Notes: generated from the sequence alone by a model not told the origin. 31,330 nucleotides of DNA from Candidatus Niyogibacteria bacterium CG10_big_fil_rev_8_21_14_0_10_42_19 (GCA_002774705.1 PFCN01000017.1:1-31330), one strand, 5' to 3'. Numbered from the stretch's first letter, positions 17,103 through 24,720 are shown. Translations and numbers: made by a program.

Positions 17103-17133
17103 AGTATATACCCCCCCCAAAAAAAAATATCAA
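17103..17133 (-). promoter_or_regulatory. Predicted promoter with T9G8 homopolymer spacer
   Basis: On the minus strand: -35 TTGATA (17128-17133), then nine T and eight G, then TATATACT. TATATA (17105-17110) is exactly 17 bp from the -35; the better -10, TATACT (17103-17108), is 19 bp away. Length change in the tract would alter the spacing. The ATG of the surface gene is about 48 bp downstream. Confidence 0.6.
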
Positions 17134-17438
17134 CTTTTTACCTAAACTGTGGATAATTAATTTAATACTTGTATAATTTGATGCTTGTGAAAATGAATCT
17201 CCGCAAAAAATAACCACCGTGAGAATGTGGGAGGTTAAGCTTCGCACAACAATTTACACCGAAACTCCGTTAGGACAACTCATCTCAATGTAACCGGGAT
17301 TGCTGTTTATTGTCAAAAATTTTTTCGCTCATGCTATGAATTTTTGAACAAACAAAGAAAACTCCTATTTCCCCGCCCGCTTCAGCTTGGGGTTGATCCG
17401 CCTCTGGCAAAAAAAGCTATGGGGGGGCAAAAAAGCTA

Positions 17439-17478
17439 CGGCGAGCGAGCCGGATATTCCTATAAATTTAGGTGGACT
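17439..17478. repeat. 40-bp direct repeat, copy 2
   Basis: Identical to 12235-12274. The pair brackets 5.2 kb containing the surface protein gene and its promoter. Confidence 0.85.
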
Positions 17479-17616
17479 ACATTTACCCTGAGTGGAGCGC
17501 AGCGAGATTATCTTAAAAAAAGAGAAGGCCCTTCGACTCGGTTTAGCTCCACCAAACCTCGCTCAGAGTCCTTCTCTTCGCTGCGCGAAGTCGAAGGGTG
17601 GACCCGAGGAGAATTG

Positions 17617-17646
17617 CCCGCCAAGGGCGGGCCCGCCTCTGGCGGA
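17617..17646. repeat. Palindromic repeat R3, intergenic copy
   Basis: CCCGCCAAGGGCGGG followed by CCCGCCTCTGGCGGA, abutting repeat R2. A half copy, GATCCGCCTCTGGC, lies near 17396-17409. Confidence 0.7.
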
Positions 17647-17652
17647 AACTCT

Positions 17653-17710
17653 TCCGACGTAAAGTCGGAACCCCGACTTCAATATTATAATTCAATAAAG
17701 TGCGTCGGGG
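17653..17710 (-). repeat. Repeat R2 at the tRNA-Ala locus
   Basis: On the minus strand: CCCCGACGCAC, an AT-rich middle, GAAGTCGGGG, then CCGACTTTACGTCGG. Two consecutive hairpins. The same arrangement occurs behind tRNA-Ile (24861-24920), with most GC-rich positions identical. Confidence 0.7.
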
Positions 17711-17724
17711 CCATTTCTCGGATG
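17711..17724 (-). repeat. tRNA-Ala-like fragment (nt 36-50)
   Basis: Minus strand CATCCGAGAAATGG matches CATCCGGGAGATGG of the adjacent tRNA-Ala (12 of 14), from the last anticodon base through the variable loop. It directly abuts repeat R2. Confidence 0.5.
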
Positions 17725-17798
17725 TTCCGAAAAACAAGAAGCACAGCGACTATGTTTTTCATAATCCCGTGATAATGAGCGTTCAAACTTCATAACTT

Positions 17799-17872
17799 TG
17801 GTGGACCATGGGGGAATCGAACCCCCATCTCCCGGATGCAAACCGGGTGCTCTGCCACTAAGCTAATGGCCC
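17799..17872 (-). tRNA. tRNA-Ala (anticodon UGC)
   Basis: 74 nt including an encoded CCA. Acceptor GGGCCAT pairs with ATGGTCC, giving the G3:U70 pair that is the alanine identity element. D-arm GCTT...GAGC, anticodon arm CCCGG-TTTGCAT-CCGGG with anticodon TGC, T-arm GGGGG-TTCGATT-CCCCC. The flanks form a 13-bp inverted repeat (17792-17804 with 17871-17883) that extends the acceptor helix and pairs the CCA end. Confidence 0.95.
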
Positions 17873-17987
17873 ACCAAAGTTATAAAGCGTTTTGTTGCTG
17901 ATTAAAGAACTAGAATACAATCAATGCTGTAAACTCCTTGTTAACGGGATCTGCAAAATATATTCGCTACGCTCATTATTTTGCGGG

Positions 17988-18002
17988 GCAAACCGGGTGC
18001 TC
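17988..18002 (-). repeat. 15-bp tRNA-Ala fragment (nt 22-36)
   Basis: GAGCACCCGGTTTGC on the minus strand, identical to the 3' D-stem through the anticodon of the neighbouring tRNA-Ala (17838-17852). It lies beside the end of repeat E1. Confidence 0.75.
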
Positions 18003-18004
18003 AT

Positions 18005-18085
18005 CCCGGGGATTGTTTATATCTTAAAACTACAGTTAAAAGTAAACAATCCCGCCGAATCCCGGTTGCACCGGGATGCTTTCGG
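18005..18085 (-). repeat. Repeat E1 at the tRNA-Ala locus
   Basis: The 62 bp at 18024-18085 match 24556-24617 at 60 positions. The unit has a GC hairpin (TCCCGGTGCAACCGGGA) followed by a longer hairpin bounded by CGGGATTGTTTA and TAAACAATCCCCGGG. No coding capacity; it resembles a small non-autonomous palindromic element. Confidence 0.75.
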
Positions 18086-18194
18086 TCCATTAAGCTACAA
18101 GCCCTCTCTCGTGATCCGATCTTTATCGGACGATCGCGTTTAAACTGAATTTAATAGATTATATTGTACTCTAAAGACCAAAAAATTCCAGAGC

Positions 18195-19937
18195 TTACCC
18201 CATGTCCTCAAGAGGAAGCGTAAAATAAAACATACTGCCCTTCCCCTCTTCGGAGAAAAATCCCATTGATCCTTCGTGTTTTTCTATGATCTCTTTTGAC
18301 ATGCTCAACCCAAGTCCCGTACCGCTTGTCTGCATGAGTTGGGCGTTTCTGCCCCTGAAAAACTTGCTGAAAACCCTAGGTTGCTGTTCTTTCGGGATGC
18401 CTATTCCGGAATCTTCAATGCTCACGACTATCCTTTTTTTATATACGGCAACTTTTATATTTATCTTTCCGTTCTTATATGTATATTTTATTGCGTTATC
18501 AAGAATATTATCCAAAGCTATTTTTAATTTATCGGCATCAATATTTACAAGTGGTAATTTTATTTTTGGCCAAATAAGCGAGACATCAATCTTCTTTTCC
18601 TTGGTGATCGTTTCATGTTCGCGCACAACCATCTCGATCAACGGCATCATATCTTGTTTGGTAAGCTTAAATTCAAAACGCCCCTCTTCAAGTCTTGAGG
18701 TATCAAGAAGATCATTAATAAGCTTAACAAGCCTTTCGGTGGCTTGGGTCGCGTCCACCGTCATTTCTTTCTGATTCTCATTTAAAGAACCGGCATCCCC
18801 CTCCAACAAAGAATGCAGAGACCACTTAATTCCGGTCAAAGGAGTCCTTAATTGATGAGCGGCAATCGAAACAAATTGTGATTTTACGATATCCAGCCCC
18901 ATAAGACCCTCATTGGCCTTGGTAAGCTCAAGGTCCCTTCTTATAAGAATTTTTGCCGTTTCTTCGGATTCTCCAAGTAAGATTTTAAGCCGGTCGTTCA
19001 ATTGAGAAAATCTTATGTTCCCCTTGACTATAATCAAGAAAATTATCGCTCCCAAAATTACGGTTATCAACGCAAACGAAATAACCTGTTTTTCCCCCGA
19101 TAAAGCGTAACCTCTCGGCTGTTCTACAAACACTCCCCAGCCCATCTCGGTGATTGGTATCCCGACCGCAAATACTTTTTCTCCCGACTCATTAACATAA
19201 GAATCCTCGGAAGAAAGGCCGTCGGCAATATTTCCATCCACTATTACTTTTTCCACTATGGAACGAGAAAGAAAATTAACCCGTTTCAATGCCTCTCCTA
19301 TGTCGGGATGAAGGAATTGAAAACCCTTTTTATCCACCACATAAATATGACCTTGTTCCCGTCCAAGAGAACTGACTAGTTTGATAAAATTACGCAAATT
19401 TACTTCCGCGACAATTATGTGTTCCGGATCTCTTATATTATATTCTGGAACCGCGATATATATTCTCGGCTCAAGAAAAGATGAAAGAAATATTTTACTG
19501 AAACCGGTTGATCCGGAAAGGGCTAGATAAAAATACGAAGATTTGGAATGATCAAGTAGATCGTCTTTAGTAATTAATCTAAACTTATCAATACGCTCAA
19601 TCTCTTTACCGCTCCTATCTACATAAGCCACGCTCACAAACAAATCGCTCCTCTTCATAAGATCCCTTAAGATAAACCCGGAACGCTCCGGTTCGATCCC
19701 TATTTGGCGGGCAGCGGAATTAAGTTCATCCGTAACATCCGCAATCGTTAAAGATATGTCGTGCTTGACCCTATCGGCAATCTCCAAAGCCAAAACCGAT
19801 GCTGAATGTCTTAGATCTTTAACCGTAGGAATAAGCCATATGAGATTAATAGCGACAAGCCAAACGATAGTAAGCACAAATGGCGTAGCCCACCTGCGAA
19901 TGTATGGCGGAAAAAAATTATCTAAATCGGTCTTCAC
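18195..19937 (-). CDS. dCache-like membrane sensor histidine kinase
   Basis: 580 aa from a GTG start. TM1 at about 19-37, a ~245-residue extracytoplasmic region with dCache-like features (FVSVAYVDRSGKEIERI, GFSKIFLSSFLEPRIYIAVPEY, IYVVDKKGFQFLHPD, GWGVFVEQP), TM2 at about 286-304, a helical linker, H-box FVSIAAHQLRTPLTGIKW (His361), N-box NILDNAIKYTYKNG, G1 DSGIGIP, F-box FSKFFRG, G2 TGLGLSMSKEII. All catalytic boxes are present. It starts 9 bp after the binding-protein gene and is the last gene of the FIST operon, so the binding protein probably presents a ligand to it. No response regulator is in the window. Confidence 0.92.
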   Translation of the reverse strand: MKTDLDNFFPPYIRRWATPFVLTIVWLVAINLIWLIPTVKDLRHSASVLALEIADRVKHDISLTIADVTDELNSAARQIGIEPERSGFILRDLMKRSDLFVSVAYVDRSGKEIERIDKFRLITKDDLLDHSKSSYFYLALSGSTGFSKIFLSSFLEPRIYIAVPEYNIRDPEHIIVAEVNLRNFIKLVSSLGREQGHIYVVDKKGFQFLHPDIGEALKRVNFLSRSIVEKVIVDGNIADGLSSEDSYVNESGEKVFAVGIPITEMGWGVFVEQPRGYALSGEKQVISFALITVILGAIIFLIIVKGNIRFSQLNDRLKILLGESEETAKILIRRDLELTKANEGLMGLDIVKSQFVSIAAHQLRTPLTGIKWSLHSLLEGDAGSLNENQKEMTVDATQATERLVKLINDLLDTSRLEEGRFEFKLTKQDMMPLIEMVVREHETITKEKKIDVSLIWPKIKLPLVNIDADKLKIALDNILDNAIKYTYKNGKINIKVAVYKKRIVVSIEDSGIGIPKEQQPRVFSKFFRGRNAQLMQTSGTGLGLSMSKEIIEKHEGSMGFFSEEGKGSMFYFTLPLEDMG

Positions 19938-19946
19938 TTCAAAAAA

Positions 19947-20963
19947 TCAATCATCACTAATAATCAAATCCACTTGGCTTAAAAATTCCATATTGAATTT
20001 AATGCCTATTTGCTGGGCTGTTTTCATATTTACGACGAGCAATATCTTTTCCGGAAGCTGAACAGGAATTTTGGAAGGGTCTCCTCCGCGTAAAATTTTA
20101 TTGGTTATATCCGCCGACTGTATTCCGGACACCGAATAATCGACGCCAATCCCAATCAAAGCTCCGCTTTTTGCCTGTTCAACACTAGAAGAGACTAATG
20201 GGATCCTCTCTTTGATCGCCTGTTGAATATAGGCACCAGCTCCGCTCCAAACCAACGAATCTCCTCCGAACACAACTCCTTCAACCAGATCCCCGGTTAT
20301 TTTTTCGGCAACGACCTTATTATCTTCCTCCGAAGTTACCGGAAATAAAATAAGATTGATTTTAAGATAGTCGGCGGTCTTCTTGGCTATTTCAACAGAT
20401 TTGTCGGCAGCAACGTCTTTAAGTTCTTTTGATGTGTAAGGCATGGCCACTCTTTCAATTCCCGGATCTATTTGTTTTAAAATTTCAAGGCGCTTTGAGG
20501 TAAGTTCGGTCGAAAGACTCGCGACACCTGTTACGTTGGTGCCGGGTCGCTGGATGTCTTTGATCACGCCCGATATAATTGGATCGCCCATCGATCCGAA
20601 AACCACGGGGATTGGACGAGGAATGTCTTTTGTTTCTTTATACGCCGCCTGTGTCGCCGGGGTCGAATATGTATGTATAAGATCGACGTCTTTGGCAATA
20701 AACTCCCGCACGACTCCGGAAAGCTGATCTTTATCCAAAACAATCCTTACGTCATAAACTATATTGAGGCCCTCTTCATACCCGAGCTCCGTCATTCTCT
20801 TCTTATAACCTTCAATCGCTTGTTCGTACGCCGATCCTCTGGCAATAATCCCGACGGAATAAACTCTCCCATCTTCTTTGGAAGAACCGCTTAATTGAGC
20901 CAACACCACAACTATCAAAAAAATAAACAGAACCACGACCATCAAAGGAACAAAATTTTTCAT
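19947..20963 (-). CDS. ABC-type substrate-binding protein (PF04392-like), membrane anchored
   Basis: 338 aa. N-terminal hydrophobic anchor (MKNFVPLMVVVLFIFLIVVV) without a lipobox Cys, then a periplasmic-binding fold: VYSVGIIARGSAYEQAIEGY, LIHTYSTPATQAAYKET, PIPVVFGSMGDPIISGV, TNVTGVASLSTELTSKRLE, GVVFGGDSLVWSGA. This order matches the ABC substrate-binding family PF04392, often linked to small aromatic or amino-acid-like ligands. No permease or ATPase gene is nearby. Lying 31 bp behind a FIST gene and 9 bp before a histidine kinase, it is more likely an extracellular ligand receptor than a transporter part. No SD. Confidence 0.88.
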   Translation of the reverse strand: MKNFVPLMVVVLFIFLIVVVLAQLSGSSKEDGRVYSVGIIARGSAYEQAIEGYKKRMTELGYEEGLNIVYDVRIVLDKDQLSGVVREFIAKDVDLIHTYSTPATQAAYKETKDIPRPIPVVFGSMGDPIISGVIKDIQRPGTNVTGVASLSTELTSKRLEILKQIDPGIERVAMPYTSKELKDVAADKSVEIAKKTADYLKINLILFPVTSEEDNKVVAEKITGDLVEGVVFGGDSLVWSGAGAYIQQAIKERIPLVSSSVEQAKSGALIGIGVDYSVSGIQSADITNKILRGGDPSKIPVQLPEKILLVVNMKTAQQIGIKFNMEFLSQVDLIISDD

Positions 20964-20994
20964 ATTTTTATTTTTTAATATTAATGTTTTTAAT

Positions 20995-22194
20995 TTATTC
21001 TCCTATTCCAAATAAAGTTATAGTTTCATTATAAAATTTTGAAAAATTATTTTTTTCCTTGCTGAAAAAATTTTTTATGGGAGCGATCTCGCCATAAGTA
21101 TAAAAACCAAAAAGAGGAACTTCCTTTCCTATAACGCTCATGACCCTTCTAATCTCACCTTCTTCTTCACGCCCGAAAAGTTTGCTCCGGGCCACAGAAG
21201 AAAACATCAGGACAAATGACGGCTTTTTATGTTTCTTCTCAAAATCCCGCATAAGGCTCAAAGCCGCCTCCTCCGAGGCTATAGATGCCTTTTCCTTGCT
21301 CCCAATCATCAGACGAACCTCCGATCCCTCAAGTATTCCGGTGGAACATTTAACCGAACCCTTTTCTTCTACGGTAAGAGGGCTTATCACAAGATACTCT
21401 TCCATATATGGAAGCTTTACGCCCAAGGGATACCTTATGGCCAATTTAGCCAAAACGTCTTTAAAAAGATCTTCTGACGACATCCCAAAATATTCTTCAT
21501 ATAATTTTATCGCCGGCCTATTGTCGAGCTCGTATAATATCGTCCCTCGCGACTTTGTCGCGACCATGGGAATACCGATCGGCATCCATCCATGTTTAAC
21601 TCCGACCCCCATCGTAAAATTTCCGGAAAGACCTAAAGCGCTTACCGAATCCGAAACTATATCGTTATTACAATATTGATAAGTTTTATTAAAAAGAAAA
21701 TCATCCCCCGCGGCGCCCCCGACTATCGGGATACCTTCTCCGAGAGACTCAAAGACTCCTCTTATTATTTCGGAAGCGTTGCCGGATAATATATCGGGAA
21801 ATATAATAATACTCTTTAAAGAATCGCCCGAATTTTCTTTTATTTCGTTTGCTGCGTCAAATCCGGCCTTTCTCGGATCGGCCTCCACACCCTTGCCTAA
21901 CCCCGAATAAAATCCGATACTATCCGAACTTATTACCATAACCGCTGCGGATTTTACTCCGACACCGCTATTCGTTATTTCACCCGCGGACGAACACCCG
22001 ACAAGCATCATAATTCCCCCCGCTTGGCGAATTCCATGAATAAGCTCTTTTTGATTAAAATTAGAAGAGGCAAATAAAATTATAAGATTAGGCGTATTTT
22101 CACCAATCTTTGATACCGCCGATTTATAAGCCCCATATCCTGCTTGAGCAGAATCAATATCATTACTTGTACCTATCCCAACATAAATTGCCAT
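20995..22194 (-). CDS. FIST domain sensory protein
   Basis: 399 aa. N-terminal FIST_N region (ILFASSNFNQKELIHGIRQA, MLVGCSSAGEI, IPIVGGAAGDDF) and FIST_C region (RPAIKLYEEYFG, LGVKLPYMEEYLVISPL, SFVLMFSSVARSKLFG, PLFGFYTYGEIAP). FIST proteins are thought to bind small ligands, possibly amino acids, in signal transduction. It has no signal peptide and should be cytoplasmic. First gene of a three-gene unit with the binding protein and histidine kinase. A perfect TATAAT lies 8 bases before the ATG, so the leader would be one or two bases at most; no matching -35 was found. Confidence 0.9.
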   Translation of the reverse strand: MAIYVGIGTSNDIDSAQAGYGAYKSAVSKIGENTPNLIILFASSNFNQKELIHGIRQAGGIMMLVGCSSAGEITNSGVGVKSAAVMVISSDSIGFYSGLGKGVEADPRKAGFDAANEIKENSGDSLKSIIIFPDILSGNASEIIRGVFESLGEGIPIVGGAAGDDFLFNKTYQYCNNDIVSDSVSALGLSGNFTMGVGVKHGWMPIGIPMVATKSRGTILYELDNRPAIKLYEEYFGMSSEDLFKDVLAKLAIRYPLGVKLPYMEEYLVISPLTVEEKGSVKCSTGILEGSEVRLMIGSKEKASIASEEAALSLMRDFEKKHKKPSFVLMFSSVARSKLFGREEEGEIRRVMSVIGKEVPLFGFYTYGEIAPIKNFFSKEKNNFSKFYNETITLFGIGE

Positions 22195-22278
22195 TATCTA
22201 TTATTATAAAACAAAATTGAGACCGATGGCAGGTATATTTTTTATTTATTGTGCATAAAAAATAAATAATAAGACGAT

Positions 22279-22306
22279 TTTACTTAAATAGGTATTGATG
22301 TATAAT
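22279..22306 (+). promoter_or_regulatory. Predicted serS promoter
   Basis: TTTACT (22279-22284), 16 bp, TATAAT (22301-22306). The ATG is 16 bases behind the -10, predicting a leader of about 10 nt, too short for an SD. Confidence 0.5.
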
Positions 22307-22322
22307 AAGCACATAAATATTC

Positions 22323-23603
22323 ATGTTAGACATAAAATTCATCCGCGAAAATCCTGACCTAATACGCGAAGCTTCAAGAAAAAAGAAAATGCCGTTCGAT
22401 ATATCCAAGCTTCTCGAAACGGAAGAAAAAAGAAGGTCTCTTCTATCCGAAATAGAAGAACTCCGCGGGAAACAAAATAAAGCATCCGAAACGGTGGTCA
22501 ATCTTAAAACAGACTACGAAAAAGAGCTGGCTTTCCGGTCTTTAAGAGAGATCAAAGATACGATATCTTCCAAAGAACAGCAATTCAAAAAAATAATTGA
22601 AGATTGGCAAAAGTTAATGTACGACGTGCCCAATATCCCCGATCCTTCGGTCCCGGAAGGAGCCGACGACGACGAAAACGAGGTCATCCGTACAGGAGGT
22701 GAAATTCCAAAATTCGATTTTCCGATAAAAAATCACGACCAAATACTTAAAGACCTTGGCCTTGCCGATCTTGAGCGCGGAGTGAAAGTTTCGGGGTTTA
22801 GGGGTTATTTTCTAAAAAAAGAAGCTGTTTTGTTATCTATGGGATTGTGGCAGTTTGCGATTGACACGGTTTCCAAGAAAGGATATGAGCCGGTGATGGC
22901 CCCGTCTCTTGTGCGCGATTTTGCTCTTTACGGAAGCGGACATTTTCCACAACTTCAAGATGACGTATACAAAACACAAGAAGAAACATACCTGGCGGGT
23001 ACCGCGGAAATCCCGATGATGGGATATTATTCGGGTGAAATTCTCCTCGAAGAAGACTTACCAAAAAAATTCGTGGCATTTTCCCCATGCTTCAGAAGAG
23101 AAGCCGGATCCTACGGAAGAGACACTAAAGGAATTTATCGATTGCACGAATTTTTTAAAGTGGAACAATTAATTCTTTCAAAAAGCGACCATCTGGTGTC
23201 GGTGGAGCTCCACGAAGAACTTACCGCGAACGCCGAGGAACTGGTAAAAACTCTTGGACTCCCCTACCGAATAGTAACCGTATGCTCGGGCGGAATGGGG
23301 CGCGCGCAAGTCAAAACATACGACATAGAAGTTTGGATCCCTTCCGAAAATAAATACCGCGAATCGCACTCCTCTTCTTATTACCACGACTTCCAGACAA
23401 GACGCCTAAACATACGCTACCGCGACAAAGACGGGCGCATGAATTTTTGCCATTCGCTCAATAATACGGCGATTGCGACCCCTCGAATTTTAATATCCAT
23501 CCTTGAAAACTACCAGCAAAAAGACGGCTCAATACTCATCCCCGACGCGCTTAAAAAATATGTCGAGAAAGAAGTAATAGAACCGCGAACAACCAAAAAA
23601 TAA
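22323..23603 (+). CDS. serS: Seryl-tRNA synthetase
   Basis: 426 aa, normal bacterial length. N-terminal coiled-coil tRNA-binding arm (about 28-100, KLLETEEKRRSLLSEIEELR), then the class II core: TAEIPMM (motif for serine binding), FRREAGSYGRDTKGIYRLHE (motif 2), and NNTAIATPRILISILENYQ (motif 3, ending in Arg). EVWIPSENKYRESHSSSYYH is the Zn-free variant seen in bacteria. Cytoplasmic; charges tRNA-Ser and, where present, selenocysteine tRNA. Followed 61 bp later by ftsQ, which has its own -10 box. Confidence 0.96.
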   Translation: MLDIKFIRENPDLIREASRKKKMPFDISKLLETEEKRRSLLSEIEELRGKQNKASETVVNLKTDYEKELAFRSLREIKDTISSKEQQFKKIIEDWQKLMYDVPNIPDPSVPEGADDDENEVIRTGGEIPKFDFPIKNHDQILKDLGLADLERGVKVSGFRGYFLKKEAVLLSMGLWQFAIDTVSKKGYEPVMAPSLVRDFALYGSGHFPQLQDDVYKTQEETYLAGTAEIPMMGYYSGEILLEEDLPKKFVAFSPCFRREAGSYGRDTKGIYRLHEFFKVEQLILSKSDHLVSVELHEELTANAEELVKTLGLPYRIVTVCSGGMGRAQVKTYDIEVWIPSENKYRESHSSSYYHDFQTRRLNIRYRDKDGRMNFCHSLNNTAIATPRILISILENYQQKDGSILIPDALKKYVEKEVIEPRTTKK

Positions 23604-23651
23604 ACATGCCAATGCTTAAGGAGTGTTTTTATTCAAAAAAATAATCTAATT

Positions 23652-23657
23652 TATACT
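23652..23657 (+). promoter_or_regulatory. Predicted -10 box of ftsQ
   Basis: TATACT, seven bases before the ATG at 23665, again predicting a leaderless start. No convincing -35. Confidence 0.35.
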
Positions 23658-23664
23658 ACCCGGT

Positions 23665-24465
23665 ATGCCAAAAGATATTTTAACCTCTTCGCGCTACCGC
23701 TTAAAAAAGCGCAGGCTTATAAGGAAAGCCGTCTTTATTCTTTTTGGCATTATTTTTTTGACCATTTTAAGTACGGTCTTTTTTTCGTTAAATTATTTTA
23801 AAATTTCAAAACCCCAAATATCGGGCAACAAAACCATTGACGAAAATATCATAAGGGAACGGATAAATTCTTATTTATCCGAAAAATGGTACGGCTTGAT
23901 ACCCAAATCGAACATATTTATAGCCTCAACAATCGAGATGACCGCCCTTCTGGCAGACGAACCGAAAATAAAAAAAATGGAGATCAAAAAAACACTCCCC
24001 CGCGGTCTTAATATTAGTGTTACCGAAAGAACCCTTTGGGCTAATGTATGCTCCGGTAATGAGTGTTTTTACGCGGGCGATGACGGAGTTATCTTTGAGC
24101 GCGCATTAAAAACTTCCGGGTCGGTGTTTTTTAATATAGAAGACCAAAGGGACTTCAATTACGACTTAGGAGACAGATTTTTGCCGGAAGATGAAACCAT
24201 GAGAATAATCGCGCTAATCGAAAAGATCAAAGAAAAAACGGGAGAGAACTTCAATTATGTAAAAATAAATTCGGATGGTTTTATTAATCACTACGAGATC
24301 GCGACAGATAAAAGGTGGAAGTTGATAATAGATTCCTTGACCGATCCTGTGCTTGCGTCAGATAATTTTGTGAGCTCATATGACAATTTTTTAAAAAGTG
24401 AAATGGAAAAGATCGATTACATTGATCTTCGTCTCGAAAATAAGGTGTTTTACAAAAATAAATAA
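23665..24465 (+). CDS. ftsQ: FtsQ/DivIB-type cell division protein
   Basis: 266 aa. Basic cytoplasmic N-terminus (RYRLKKRRLIRK), one TM helix (about 22-44, VFILFGIIFLTILSTVFFSL), then a POTRA domain (FKISKPQISGNKTIDENIIR) and a beta domain (IKKMEIKKTLPRGLNISVTE, then RTLWANVCSG). This topology and the order V/I-x-GN-x-x-I ... P-x-I ... P-x-x-L-x-V-x-E-R are those of FtsQ/DivIB, which links early and late division proteins outside the membrane. The Cys pair in CSGNEC may form a disulfide. Not in a mur/fts cluster here. No SD. Confidence 0.75.
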   Translation: MPKDILTSSRYRLKKRRLIRKAVFILFGIIFLTILSTVFFSLNYFKISKPQISGNKTIDENIIRERINSYLSEKWYGLIPKSNIFIASTIEMTALLADEPKIKKMEIKKTLPRGLNISVTERTLWANVCSGNECFYAGDDGVIFERALKTSGSVFFNIEDQRDFNYDLGDRFLPEDETMRIIALIEKIKEKTGENFNYVKINSDGFINHYEIATDKRWKLIIDSLTDPVLASDNFVSSYDNFLKSEMEKIDYIDLRLENKVFYKNK

Positions 24466-24555
24466 GAGTATATAATACTTTTATCGTAAATTTTGCGCGC
24501 TCTTCCGGAGTTCCGATGCAACCGGAACGAAAGAGAGGGTGTATAGTGAAGTGGG

Positions 24556-24636
24556 CCGAAAGCGTCCCGGTGCAACCGGGATTCGGCGGGATTGTTTACT
24601 TTGAACTGTAGTTTTAAAAATAAGAACAATCTCAGG
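24556..24636 (+). repeat. Repeat E1, copy 1 at the tRNA-Ile locus
   Basis: CCGAAAGCGTCCCGGTGCAA onward; 24556-24617 match the tRNA-Ala locus copy at 60 of 62 positions. Ends AACAATCTCAGG, the diverged partner of CGGGATTGTT. Confidence 0.75.
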
Positions 24637-24664
24637 ACCTAAAAGCGAGACGACGCAGCTTTTT

Positions 24665-24720
24665 GCGGGATTATTCACTTTGAACTGTAAGTTTAATAAA
24701 AATAAGAACAATCCCGGGGA
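24665..24720 (+). repeat. Repeat E1, copy 2
   Basis: GCGGGATTATTCACTTTGAA ... AACAATCCCGGGGA. It lacks the leading GC hairpin of copy 1 but keeps the terminal inverted repeat, and runs straight into the tRNA-Ile fragment. Confidence 0.7.

Larger units (their letters stand above)
17156..17798. other. Gene-free, repeat-rich stretch beside tRNA-Ala
   Basis: No gene supported. Contains copy 2 of the 40-bp direct repeat, an inverted repeat CCCTTCGACT/AGTCGAAGGG (17529-17598) with an inner AGAGAAGG/CCTTCTCT pair, an R3 palindrome (17617-17646), repeat R2 (17653-17710), and a tRNA-Ala-like piece (17711-17724). Confidence 0.6.
17873..18194. other. Gene-free stretch with tRNA fragment and repeat E1
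   Basis: No gene. Holds CGCTCATTAT (17970-17979), inverted to 17772-17781 on the other side of the tRNA; a 15-bp tRNA-Ala fragment (17988-18002); repeat E1 (18005-18085); and a tRNA-like D-arm/anticodon-arm sequence (minus strand AGCTTAATGGACCGAAAGC, then TCCCG-GTGCAAC-CGGGA, a GCA anticodon loop) that lacks a T-arm. Confidence 0.6.

Noticed and set aside
17344..17772. 142-codon open frame on plus
   Set aside because: Crosses the direct repeat, several hairpins, R3 and R2; a by-product of GC-rich palindromes.
18024..18110. Possible tRNA-Cys (GCA anticodon loop after a D-arm-like sequence, minus strand)
   Set aside because: No T-arm and no acceptor partner; the same sequence recurs as repeat E1 at 24556, so it is a tRNA-like repeat, not a working tRNA.
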